Source of the DNA: Apophysomyces variabilis
Lineage: Eukaryota > Mucoromycota > Mucoromycetes > Mucorales > Mucoraceae
Length of the DNA: 64,000 nucleotides
Assembly (NCBI GenBank): GCA_002749535.1
Contig: MZZL01000404.1
Span: 157,065-221,064, forward strand
Direction of reading: 5' to 3'
This document shows positions 51,479 through 62,699 of this stretch, piece after piece. The notes beneath the pieces were generated by a model. That model saw only the letters and a list, made by a program, of their open reading frames with translations, was not told where the DNA came from and did no database searches. Both the position numbers and the translations under genes were made by a program. Numbering within the stretch: position 1 is the first letter of the stretch; each line of letters starts with the position of its first letter.

Positions 51479-54050
51479 TTAAATCGTTGTGGTTGTGTTG
51501 ATTGGATCATCACCCAGAAAATCAAGACCTTTACCAATGCCGAGTTTCTCGGACGTGGTGGCATCGCCGATAGCTGCCATTTCCACGGTGCCTGCTCCTC
51601 GTTCAAATTCATAGATCATGACAAGAAGTGGTGATGAAAGTTCTTCTGAGGGAAATACATGTTGCGCCAGATCACCAAAAAAAGGATCCGTTGGGGTCGT
51701 AGCCGCAGTACTAGTAACACTTGCAGGAGTAGAACTCGTAGTACTGCTCGTTGTCGGCGTTGTCGTGGTAATCGTCGCCGCCGTGGGCGTGTTGCCGTCG
51801 TTATGACTCGAAATGTTGTCGCCATTGTTATTATTAATATTAACATTGGCGTTGGCATTGGCATTGCCGTATTTTACTTCGATATCTTCAAACACCTAAA
51901 AAGAAGAAAATAGAAAGAGAAATGAATATAAAACGTTTCTTCTCATGGCTGTCTAGTTTTTTTTCTAGGCTTACCTGGACAATACAAAGGTTATTGATAG
52001 CAATATCAATTTCTTCCCATGATTGCAGCGATCGAATGCCTTTCATAAAGGCATCGAAGAATTGGTTGACATAGACAAAACTGTACATGTATTTGCCTTC
52101 GTTCACCCAAAGCGCTTGCTGTATTTCTTTGGACTCGAGGACCACATTGCCAAAAGAGTAGATGGTCGTTGTGCATTCGATCGTGCGTCGATCGCGTGAT
52201 TCAAAAAAACAGGTGTTACTAAAGTAAAAGTCTGAAATATTCAGATTCAAATCGAGTTTCATCTGTAGCGTATTTTTTTGGAAGGTTTTAAAATGGGATT
52301 GAGCAATTTTGGTTTAGGATATTGTTGTTATCTTTTTTTCTTCTTCTTCTTTGCTTTACCTGAGCTAATAAGACAATCTCGGCGGGCAACGTTGTCAGTT
52401 CATGTACAGGAGGGCATTTATCCTTGCTCAACACGTCGGGGCTCACCGTAGCAAGACAATTGGGGTAACAGTGAGGTAACTGGACAAGGTTATGGGTCGA
52501 AAGCGTCTACAAAAGGAATACAATAAAGGTGAGCTTTCTCTTATGATCCAGCAGCTTAGTTTTCCTTTTGTTCTTTTTGTCTTTACCGAAGGGTCGTAAG
52601 GGAGAGTGTATTCAAGATAAAGGCATAGGTAGTTCGGCCAAAGACTCAGGTTGCTTGGCGTCTCAAGCTCTTTTATCACGAGGTCCATGGGTCGAGAGGA
52701 GGAGGAGGATGTCAGGACCGAGGCGTTGGCGACGGTGGATTTCTTTCTGTTTTTGCGGGTGGCCAATTGAGAAGATCGCCGTAAGGAACTAGATGAGGAT
52801 TTCTTCCATTTGCCTGAATGAGAGGAAGGGCGGGCAGGATTGAACATATCAGAGAGCAAGGAAAAGTCCATAGTAGACGAGCTAGAAGTAGAAGAAGAGT
52901 TGGATGAAGAAGAAGACGAAGAAGAGGATGAGGAGGAGGTCGATGTGGTAGGAAAGAAAAGCTGGCTAAATTTATCATCCGCTGAAAGGTCTTGCAAGGA
53001 TGCCAGGGAGGATGGCATGCTTTGGGCCGAAGAGGAAGAGGGAAGGGAGGATGGCGTGGATAGCAACTGGGCAGGATCCCATAAAGGTGGTTGCAGATCA
53101 TAGAATGGGTCCTTGATATCGAGCATCGAGAGGGCAGGATCACAACCGTACATCATGTCAAACACATAGTCCACAGGAGACGGTGACGAACTCATGGAAG
53201 ACTCATCCGAGGAAATGGACTCAGAAGAATGAAGACTGTTCATCTTCATGGCTCCTGTTCCTCCACTTACAGAAGGCTGGACTCGACGATTGATATTAGG
53301 CTTCGATTGTTTTCTTGGGTAGTCCACCTCATCCATATCCACAGAGTCCGTCAAGAGACGCATGACTGAGGTTTTTCGTATGTGTATGTGTTTTTTTTGG
53401 GAGATCAGTTTGGTTTGCAATATAAATTTTTTTTCTCAGAGTTGCTTACAATGAGGGTCTCCTTTGCGAGTGTTCTTCAGAACCTGAATATGAGATGATA
53501 CTTGTTTGCGTGTACGGATCTTGGCCGTCTTGCGGAAAATAAAATCCGAGATTAACTCATTGCGTCCTAATGGAAGAAAACAAGTTAGTATCTTCCATCT
53601 TTGACGGGATTTTCACCCTAAAGCGCGTCCGAAAGGAAAACAAAAAAAATCATGTTAGAGAACTTACCGCATGGTTTTCCATTCACAAGAATCTTGCGTC
53701 TGCCTAACTTAGGGATTGTTTCCAATGCTGGAAACCAGTTGAATCAATGAATTCATAGAATTGAGCTACTTACCTTCTACAAAGGCAGCTTCTACATCCG
53801 GTGGCCAGACCTGTTCTTCTTTTTCCTTGCTATTAGCAGGGTTCATCACAGCATGTTCTTTTTTGGTGTATCTGGATCTTTTATCTTTATGTTGACAATC
53901 TGTTGTGGGCATGACAGACAATGTAGGCTTATTCTGAAGCAAGGTTGTTGCCGTCCCAGGGGACGGGACAAACTGAGTAGTAGATTCCCGTGCATTAGCA
54001 GGGTTATTTTGTTCTGTTTTGAAAAAGATGTCCTGAGCGCAAGCCAGCAT
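51479..54050 (-). CDS. TEA/ATTS-domain transcription factor (TEAD/AbaA/TEC1 class)
   Basis: Seven exons: 54050-53774, 53727-53668, 53566-53450, 53365-52587, 52506-52360, 52262-51975, 51895-51479 (694 aa). The TEA DNA-binding domain spans residues ~82-150 and is split by two introns: [39 protein letters not shown] and [19 protein letters not shown] [20 protein letters not shown], nearly invariant in the family. The middle is Ser-rich (a run of about 14 Ser). The C-terminal half reads like a TEAD cofactor-binding beta-sandwich: [70 protein letters not shown] and [13 protein letters not shown]. In ascomycetes such factors govern conidiation (AbaA) or filamentous growth (Tec1). A 40-residue Asn/Thr-rich stretch interrupts the last exon. 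Confidence 0.92.
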
Positions 54051-55893
54051 GGTAAAGTGAAAGAATGGAAAGGGTTTAAAGATAAAGAAAGGAAAAATAA
54101 AGAAGGAAGAAGAAGAAGAAGAAGAAAGAGATATCGATTTAGTCCTTGAAATATTTTATGGTCTTTTTTCTCTCTCTCTCTTTTCTCTCCTCTCGTGCTT
54201 TTTCTTTTTCCTCTTTCTTTCTCTCCGCCGCTTTCTCTCCCCCCAAAATAAGTTTAGAGACGACTCTACTGTCTGATGTTGTGTGATAGGGTCTGTGGTT
54301 GTGCTTTGGAGAGTCCGTTCATTGCATCCATATAGAGTCATTTTATTACGGAAACCCTTCTTAAACCCCCTGTTACCTGACTTTTCCACTCCATCTTTTA
54401 TATTCCTCTTTTATAGCAAACATAAACGGCTACTTAACTAAAAAGAACCCTTACGTTATCTAAGCTTTTGTTTGGTGACCCTATTGATTTGATGACTTGT
54501 GAATTAATAAAGGCTCGCAAAAAAAAGGGGGGGAGGAGAGAGACAGAGAGAGGCAAGTGGCCCGCGCGCACACATGACCACATATGGAAAGACCCAGGGT
54601 CAAACACCTCCTTTCTTTTCTCTGCTGGAATGCTGGATTTCGCACCCTATTTACCTAACATCAGGCTTTTCATTATTATTATTATCATTTAGTTTTCTTT
54701 TTTGGGGGAGGAGATCTTCTTTAATATCATCTTGATTCTTGTTTTTCCTTCCTTTTTTCCTGATTGATATAGGCTCCCGATACTGTAGTACCTTTTAACA
54801 TTAAGAATACTTGCCTCCGATCGTATCTTTTTTTTAGTGATGTATTCTTTTTCGACAAATCATGTTCGGCTTGTTCTGTTCGTAAAAAAACTGCAGCTCT
54901 ATTTATGCAGCTCCCGTTGACATACATTCTCTTGGTTAAATTTCATTTCTTCCTTTTTCGTCAAGTTTATATGGCAACAGTGTGTTTTTTATCTGGTGTC
55001 ATAGCAGCAACTGTAGATGACTACCGAAGTAGCCCATACTTCGGATTTTCTAAAGAGTATCAATATGATCACGGCATGGAAAATATACAGATAGACTGAC
55101 TGAAAATAAACCACAGCAATAAGAGAGGAAAAGCATACGAAACAAACGTACGTATATTTGAATGACGCTGAATCGCCTATCACACTACCGTGTTTCTTGT
55201 TTTCACAGCCAGCTTAAACCAGAGTATTTCTCGATGATTCCATGTCTTGTACTAGTGTCCCACTTTTCTTGTGAGCAATAGCGTCAGCGCATTAGTACCA
55301 CCTTTGATTATACTTTTACAATCGGCTGGGAGTACGTTGCTCTCATCCAACAAGCTCTCATTGTGGATACCAAGCCGTAAAAAAACTTCCGAGATTTCCT
55401 GCACGCGCTCTACGTACGATATCGTAAGCAACGCTTCATATGTCGTTGTTTTTCAATACGCTTTTGCTAATATAGGCCAACGAAATAACTCTGTGTTCTT
55501 GTCGTCACGATGTTACTGATATCCAAAGAAAATGGCGGGCGTTTCTACGTTCACCCGTAAGAATATGGAAAAAGTCAAATTGGACTGCCTTGCAAAACGA
55601 ATCAAATGAGAAGCAACTGCTGTCATTCTTTCCATTGGCAAGCCCCTCCCATGACACTGTTTGCTCAACCCCTACGAATGATGTGAAATTAGGATGGATG
55701 ATGCAGACAGCTGCACAGTGTCAATAAAAAAAAAGTACAGTGGCGGGTTTGCATGCTTTCTTGCTGTATAGTAATCCCACATTCTTGTTTCTGGGAGAGG
55801 AGATTTGCTTTTAACGAATACATTACATGACTGTCTTGTTGATGCTTTTTCTATTCTCAGTTTTACGACATAAACTCTACTTGATGAGTCTTT
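54051..55893. other. Intergenic region: TEAD promoter and gene-poor DNA
   Basis: 54100-54130 holds a (GAA)n run and 54160-54240 a CT-rich block, both in the TEAD 5' region; a TATA-like TATAAAAG (minus) lies near 54408-54415. 54700-55890 shows only short motif-free ORFs. Confidence 0.4.
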
Positions 55894-56254
55894 CTATGCA
55901 CGAGAGCCTGCTGATTCCAGCTTGATTTCACAAGCTGTTTTGAAAATGCCCGGGAGAACTTTAATGAATCGTTCGTCGAGCACCTTTTCGGCAACCTCTG
56001 GGTTCTTGTAAACGACAAATCCATAACGCAAATATTGTCGACTTTCAGGGCACTATAATCAGGTTTGTTTTTCCAGTGTTATGAGTTTAAGTTTGCCCTT
56101 GGATTGGTAACATGTCCAACAAAGCATTTACCCTCATGAATTTGTATTCGACCAATTCTCCTTGGGATTTCAGTGCCCTAATAATTTCTCGTGCATGTTC
56201 CATTGTTGGTATCTTTTGAGAGACGCGGAAAAAGGTACTGCGTGGACCGGCCAT
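55894..56254 (-). CDS. Small RRM-like protein, possibly mitochondrial
   Basis: Two exons, 56254-56132 and 56052-55894 (phase 0), give 93 aa. The N-terminus (MAGPRSTFFRVSQKIPTMEH) is basic and hydroxylated, compatible with mitochondrial import. A helix (AREIIRALKSQGELVEYKF) precedes YLRYGFVVYKNPEVAEKVL, which looks like the RNP-type beta-3 strand and helix of an RRM fold (YGFVVYKN resembles GFVxF). The tail ends ESAGSRA. This arrangement recalls small fungal mitochondrial RNA-related proteins, but I cannot name the family. An in-frame codon run upstream (AASLN) after an aaaag acceptor could extend it. It lies 76 bp downstream of the stop of a 30-aa intron-containing ORF on the same strand. Confidence 0.6.
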
Positions 56255-56330
56255 GTTCAATGATGCAGCCTTTTGTTAATCAATGTAAGAGAGAAGGGGG
56301 AAAAAGTTTTCGACAAGGCCAGCAGTTCAA

Positions 56331-56536
56331 TTAAACATCCGCCCCTGCTGGATCATATCCCATGCCCTAAACAGGAAACACTCAATTGCTGAAGGGAAGC
56401 ATACGTATGGACTGGAAATATTGCTTTTTTTATTTACATTGCTAAAAGATTAAGTTTGGTCTATAAGCGTTTAACCTACATTCCCGGTTGTAGAGCAACA
56501 GAGACAAGCGAGAGCTAGTAGGAATCCGTTTCCCAT
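56331..56536 (-). CDS. Intron-split 30-aa microprotein (putative)
   Basis: Two exons, 56536-56480 and 56366-56331, join in phase 0 to give 30 residues: a hydrophobic first part (MGNGFLLALACLCCSTTGN) and a small polar second part (GMGYDPAGADV) ending in TAA. The donor is gtaggt and the acceptor tgtttag after a pyrimidine tract. It sits just upstream of the small RRM-like gene on the same strand. It could be a real microprotein with a membrane or lipid anchor, a regulatory upstream ORF in the same transcript, or chance. No family recognised. Confidence 0.35.
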
Positions 56537-57180
56537 GGCACTGCAATCACTTGGAATAGATTCTATCCTACGAAAAGTTAATGATTGACTTTGAAGGGCT
56601 TAAAGGCCCATATATAGAAGGATTGCTATTATTCCTAATCAAGATTTTGCGAATGAATCCTATGTGCGAGAGCCGATAGCATCTTCGTCTCTTTCTGTTG
56701 ACGCCCGGACGTCTAGAGCCGATATCCAGCTGAAGAGGACTCTGTTAGATATAGCCTGCACGTTTGCCTGGTTAGCAGCGCAACATATATGTCGCTTCTA
56801 CTGAACCATCTAGAAGGCTGAATACACATTATTACATTGTTGAGCTTACCATATACTTTGCATTTTCGTATAGCAAGTATTCACGGATCAAAAAGCGTCT
56901 TTCTGGAGTGCTGTTGTTATTCATTCACCGTATTATATGCTCGATTCACTCTGAAAACTTTTTCGACAAGCCTACAAGCTACGTTATTAAACTCCACCCC
57001 GAAATATCCTGTATAGAAAAAGCGTTCCTACAAGGCAAAGCATACAGCTTCTGTACAGTTTCCGAGAGGAAGAAAGGCTTCCTCGTCAGCAGATCTTTTA
57101 AGGAGATCGTGTGCAGTCTCACTTATTTTCACTCCGCATTGTTCACTCCACAGCCCTTCCTTTTTCTCTTCCTAAATCCT
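56537..57180. other. Divergent intergenic region
   Basis: Promoter space between the minus-strand small genes and the WD40 gene. The open frame upstream of 57181 (from 56908) lacks the family's features and is probably a 5' UTR. Confidence 0.4.
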
Positions 57181-58797
57181 ATGCCGCCACCCGTACAGAA
57201 CGTCGATTCCCATAATGGAGGACATGTTTCGCATGAAAAAGAAATATACCAATACGATGCACCGTGGCCAATTTACGCTATGGACTGGAGCAAAGTGCCA
57301 ACTGAGAAGGAAGGATTCCGATTAGCAGTGGGCAGTTTCATGGAAGAACATGCCAATAAGGCAAGCTTGACCACATCAAGATGGCACATAGATTCGCATC
57401 CTGACTTTTATTTGAATGCAGCTACAAGTTATTACACGAACAGATTTAGTGACAAACGATCCTATTCGACGGACAACTCAACCAGACTTTGTACCGTTAG
57501 CCGAAGTGGATTCACACTATCCGATCACAAAAGTCCTGTGGGAACCTCGACGGGTAATATATATATAAGAAATAAACGGGATCAAAGCCAGCTGAGGAAT
57601 TATAAAACTGCTCACTTCCTTTTTCTCTTATTCTTTATTCGACCTATGCGTAGAGTTCCAGGAACTCTGACATCTTGGTGACTTCTTCCGATGTTTTGAG
57701 GTTGTGGGAGTTGATGGATAATCCAGGTTACGGAAGACATAACAGCAATACCATCGGATTGAGACATACAAGCGAACCGTACAAACAGTCGTTAGTAAAG
57801 CGATCCGAGCTTGTGAATGTAAGCAATGCCAAATCTTTCTTTTTTTCTTGCACTTAAGCAATTACGTTTCGGGATATCAAACCTTGTTTTTTATTTTTTT
57901 GCTTAGGTCAAGCAAAGTGATTTTTGTGCACCGCTGACTTCATTTGATTGGAATGAAGTGGATCCATCCTTGGTTGTTACTGCTAGTATCGATACAACGT
58001 GCACCGTTTGGAATATTGAAACTTGCCAGGCAAAGACACAACTTATCGCGCATGACCGTGATGTGTATGACGTAGCCTTCAGGCACGGCACTGCAGACGT
58101 CTTTGCTAGCGTAGGGGCTGATGGTAGTGTACGATTATTTGATCTCAGGTAAAATCCGAACCAAAAAGAAATTTATGAAGAAATCCAACGTAAATTTGTC
58201 ATTCAGAGCCCTGGAACACTCTACCATTGTTTACGAAGCACCACCTGCGCCCGCTAATCATAATCAATTTGCTTCGGTTATCAGCGACGGCTCTCCACCT
58301 CTTCTGCGATTGCAGTTCAACCGAATCAACCATGATCTTCTTGCTACCTTCCATATGGACTCAGACACCGTTCAAATATTAGACATTCGCTATCCAGGCG
58401 TACCTGTGGCGGAACTAACGAAAAGTCACCATAGTAATGTCAATTGCTTTAGCTGGTCGCCTAGTCATCCAGAACATATTTGCACAGGAGGTAGGAAAGA
58501 AAATGAAGGTGAAGGAAAACATCGAAGGAAACTAAACATAGGAGCTGGATTATCTGTTTTGCTTTTTAATCTTCCTTAGGTGATGATGCTCAAGTACTGG
58601 TATGGGATATCCACCAAAAGACGTCTGTTAGTTCAAGACATCGATCCGATTTACGGAACAGAACACAGAATGTGATTCAAGGACCTGCTTTGCGTTACGT
58701 AGCCGACTCGGAAATCAACGCACTAAGTTGGAGTCAGAGCTTACCCATGTGGATAGCTATCGGTTTGGGAAGGACAGTGCAGACACTTCGCGTGTAA
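57181..58797 (+). CDS. DCAF7: WD40 protein, DCAF7/WDR68 (HAN11) family
   Basis: Six exons: 57181-57360, 57422-57553, 57654-57818, 57907-58148, 58207-58490, 58580-58797, in phase (406 aa). The N-terminal signature [15 protein letters not shown] and [15 protein letters not shown] is diagnostic of the DCAF7/TTG1 group, followed by [103 protein letters not shown] and EINALSWSQ. Intron 1 begins with GC (gcaagc) and ends cag at 57421; a GT donor cannot keep the frame here. Family members act as a scaffold for DYRK and HIPK kinases and as a CUL4 substrate receptor in animals, in nucleus and cytoplasm. A partnership with the nearby DYRK gene is only a possibility. Confidence 0.92.
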
Positions 58798-61457
58798 CAA
58801 AAAGAAAAAAAGAAAACAAATTGTGGTTCCTTTTTCTTCTATTTCTGTGTGAGCTGAATTCTGATTTGATTTAATCCAATAAGAGACTATACCAGGGCTG
58901 GATCCTTATTTTGTTTTTCTTTTGTTAGCGTATTGTTGGTGCAGGCATAGACCCGTTGCGGAAGTCAATAATGTGGTTACAGGTGGAAGTGGAAGGAAAT
59001 AAAAATTGAACGATAAAGCGATTATTAGGAAAATACCAGTCAACTATGGCTCATCCAGTTAAATCCAATTGCAATAACAAAAGAAGATATGATGGAGAGA
59101 AATCATCCCTACAGATACTGCTGTCTAAAAAACAGTAGTGATTTATCTGTCTGCTTTTTGCTTGTTCATCGGAGCGGCTAGACCGTTAGAGTTAAAGTTT
59201 CCTCTTCGGGAGCCGTCTGTGGCACCTTTATTCCGTCAAATGTATATATCAATTTAATCTGATCTTGATGTCGCCGGGTCATTCACGACTAGAATTGTTT
59301 CAAAGACAAGGAAACAAGGACTGGGTCCTTTAAACCGTATGTAAAGCATGAACAAGTACTCTGTATACATATCCTTCGATCAGGGCCATAGTTATGTTTA
59401 TCGGACCAGAGTAATGCGTATCGCGCAGTCCCTTGACCTTGCAATAAAGAGCGGACTGTTGTCTGTTCCAAATTCTGACAGCTTCAACTACATAATCACC
59501 TTGAAGAGCTTAGAAATTGTCTAACAAACCATCCGATGCCAGGACTGCATTACAGTTTGAGACCATTGCTGAGTACATTGAGAATTGCATGCTGCTTCCT
59601 ATCCGACGCTTCAAGAATGTGCTATGGCTGTTTCCCAACAAAAGGAAACCAAATCAAATACATCCATCCGATCTGAAGCATTTGCATGTTTATCGTTAGG
59701 TCTGAGTAACAGAGGTCTAATGGTTGTATTGAATCACGTCATGTGCAACAACGCGCTGCCAAAAAGGGAGGGAAAAACGAAGAAGCAGTTCTGTTCGTGG
59801 TTATCTCCGATCAATACCGACTTAAACATCTCTGTTACCTTCACACGACAGTGTTCGTTTTCATTGAACAGCATGTACGATCCATTCAAGATTTCTAATA
59901 TATGTTTTCGTCCTACCTATCTAAGATGTTCACTGGTTTAACGGAACTTATTTGGTTCCAACATCATGTGTAGGGTAGCAGCAGCAGCAAAAAAAAAACG
60001 CCGATGGCCGAAATAATACGTGCCTTAGGGGACATGGACAAGCGGCAAGTTAAACTAGAGTCACGGGGGGAATTCTCGTTTTCTTTTTCTCACACATGAC
60101 TTGTGCACGTTCGTTCCAAATCATTCTACCATAGCGTTCCGGCTAAGCCCAGTCTGACCCTTATTTCTTGATTCACTTTGTTTATTCAGATCCTTAGAAT
60201 TGACTGCATGATATGTATTGTCAAGAAAACAAGCGGCGTACCAAGAATCTTATCTTTTTGGGTCTTGGTCAGCGGGTTTGGCCTTGAGATATGGCTGGAG
60301 AAACTGAACAGCATGAATACAGAGCTGTGACCATGTTTGGCATGGATACGCCTTTGTCCATCATTTAAGAAGCAAAAATCTTTTATGTTCCAGTCAAGTA
60401 AAATATTCTTGCCATAACTGCAGAAACGAATAAACTACTGATAAACTGTCTAATGGGAACCAGAACCTATCCATTCAACATGTATGTCCGGTTCCCAACG
60501 AATTGTTTCATCAAACGTTGGTTGCTATGGTACATGCTCTTAAAATATTCTTTTTGCTAAAACTGAAACGTTGGTTGCTGTGGTTCCTGGTTTGCAGATC
60601 ATGATGAACAAGGGGGGGGGAGGTTTCGCGTTGCACATCGAGCCCGATTCCTCAAGATCTTTGAACGCAAAATGACATCACCGATTGTATCAGAGCGCTT
60701 TGAATCGGCAATCTTTCTGTTTCAGCTCGGCTAGTTTCTCACTTTGGTATAAAACATGATGTTTCAAAATTGCGGATTACTGTCACAATACTAAAAATCT
60801 TCTTTCCTGGGACAATGTACGTATTAAGTTACTAAAAGAAAAGACTAAGAGAGTGAAAGCGAGGTGGGCTGAGGGTAAACAAGTTTACTATTCGTTCTAT
60901 TTCTTTCGGACCGTATTAAAGAAAAATGTTTTCCTTTTTTCTTTTTGGTTATTGACACAAATAGATATTGTTTCCCGCGGATCGTCTAGAACGTAAAACA
61001 TTTGCTGTTTCCGATCATTTACCAGGTCCTGTGTGTATGTGTATATACATGCGTGGTACAACAAACAATAAGCATCATCACGAGACGATCATTGGTTCTA
61101 TTCTTCACTGAGTTGATGACAACCCACATTACCACTTAATGCACACATCCCAATCGGGACTCATGTGTTACGTTACGCAAAAATGATCAACAGCTGGTGG
61201 CACAACATACTAGGCTACAACTTATTTTTTTGGTTCCTGTCAAATCAGGGACACTGTGCTTTTCTAATATACTCTTTGGCTCGAAATTACGTATTACTGG
61301 TAAATTTTTTTCTATTCAAATCTAGCGATTGGTACAGAAAGTATTAGCCGATAAATAAGTAAGTAGTATCGTTTGTAATAACCGCCAAAGTATTATTACT
61401 GTAGACTAAATGAAGAGGGAATGGAAGGAGGGTGATAACGCGTTAAAGCTGATTTTT
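58798..61457. other. Long intergenic region, no supported gene
   Basis: About 2.7 kb. Short ORFs (59517-59941) carry no motif. Two near-identical pieces, aaacgttggttgct(a/g)tggt, occur at about 60511 and 60568. A G-run lies at about 60611-60620. Confidence 0.4.
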
Positions 61458-62602
61458 TTAATCAGATTTTTTCTTGTCCTCTTCAGTCTTGATGGGCTTG
61501 TGACGCTTCTTGTCTTCAGGTTTGTTGTGCTTCTTCTCCTCGGGCTTGGTGTGCTTCTTCTCCTCGGGCTTGGTGTGCTTCTTCTCCTCAGGTTTGGTGT
61601 GCTTCTTCTCTTCGGGCTTGGGAGGCAGGCGGAATTTTTGGTTCTTCTTATTACCGTCCTTGGAAAACTTGGTCACGGGTGGGTCTTCAAGATCGGTCAT
61701 GATAGCTCTAGCAGCAGCTTTAATGTCGACTCTGGAGAGGGCTCTCAAGGCAGCGTTGACACAAGCCTCGGCAGCAATAGAGATGTCAAGATCGGCATCC
61801 ACGCGAATGGTCAAGATAAAGGGGACATTGACTTCGACATCGTGAAGATGGGCATGAACAGCAGTCTTGATGAAAGTCTTCAAATCAGTTTGGATCTTGG
61901 GAAGCTCAACCTTGAGCTTGGAGACGACATCACCTTCCACTTGTCCGAGAAGCTTAAGCAATTCACGCTCGAAGAGGACGTGCTTGCCGGTCAATCTTCG
62001 TTTCAACTTAGCGTCAAGATCAGCGTACACATTGGCATCCACGTCAGAATCCACGCGGGCTTCCACCTTGACTAAATAAAATAGGTGAGGTGAGAAAAGA
62101 GCATTTCTTCGACACTGATTGTATTGGAAAAGAAAAGGAATACAAGTTGAGCAACTTACGCTTCAAACCCTTAATGGCGGCAGATTGAATGGCACTGATT
62201 TGGGCATTGCCGACCTTAATCAGACCACCAAGGATTTTAACATGCACGTTAAGACTAGCCTTGACTTGTTCGGTAATCTATGAATGACATTGTGTTTAAT
62301 TCTCGTATTTCGACAAGCATTGCATCGCCGTTTGGACTTACGGAAGCAGAGATGGTACTAAGAATGTCAGCCTTGACCTTGGCCTTTACGGCAGCAATGA
62401 TCTTTACGCGCAGATCTTCATCAGCCTTGACGGGGAAAGTGGTACGTTTGATCAAGTTGGTGTAATGGAAAATGGCGGGAGGTTGAGTGTTGTTGACCTG
62501 GATGGCCGAGGCAACCTGAACTTTGGTTTGGACAGTGGGAGCAGCCGAACAGGTAAAGGCGAACAGGCCGAGGAGAAATACGAAGAGCGTTTTCAATTGC
62601 AT
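61458..62602 (-). CDS. Secreted protein with a lysine/glutamate-rich repeat tail
   Basis: Three exons: 62602-62342, 62277-62160, 62071-61458 (330 aa). A signal peptide (MQLKTLFVFLLGLFAFTCSA) is followed by an Ala/Val/Lys-rich, cysteine-poor region with repeated amphipathic VKAKVKADI and VDADLDISI-type stretches, suggesting long helices. The last ~45 residues are five copies of an 8-residue unit KPEEKKHT (the final ones vary to KPEEKKHN and KPEDKKRH), encoded by a 24-bp tandem repeat. No family recognised. A strongly basic, acidic-alternating tail of this kind could bind wall polysaccharide or metal through its histidines (inference). A TATA-like sequence is near 62690. Confidence 0.75.
61510..61622. 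repeat. 24-bp tandem repeat inside the secreted protein gene
   Basis: Units of the form ttggtgtgcttcttctcctc+gggc repeat head to tail with few changes, coding for KPEEKKHT on the minus strand. The two end copies are the most diverged, typical of expansion from the centre. Confidence 0.8.
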
Positions 62603-62689
62603 TGCAGCCGCAAGGAAAAGTGAAAGGAGAGGGAAGGGAGAGGCTGGAACGAAAGGATGGGGAAATTCGATGGGCCGTAAATTTTTGTA

Positions 62690-62699
62690 CCCTTTATAT
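62690..62699 (-). promoter_or_regulatory. TATA-like element of the secreted protein gene
   Basis: The minus strand reads AAATATAAAGGG about 90 bp upstream of the start codon at 62602, a suitable place for a TATA box. Sequence evidence only. Confidence 0.4.

Noticed and set aside
52507..52586. Possible frameshift at an exon junction of the TEAD gene
   Set aside because: Recounting bases shows exon 5 is 147 nt and phases agree with the acceptor at 52507.
54160..54390. Minus-strand ORF rich in Arg, Lys and Glu
   Set aside because: Produced by a CT-rich tract in the TEAD 5' region; low complexity.
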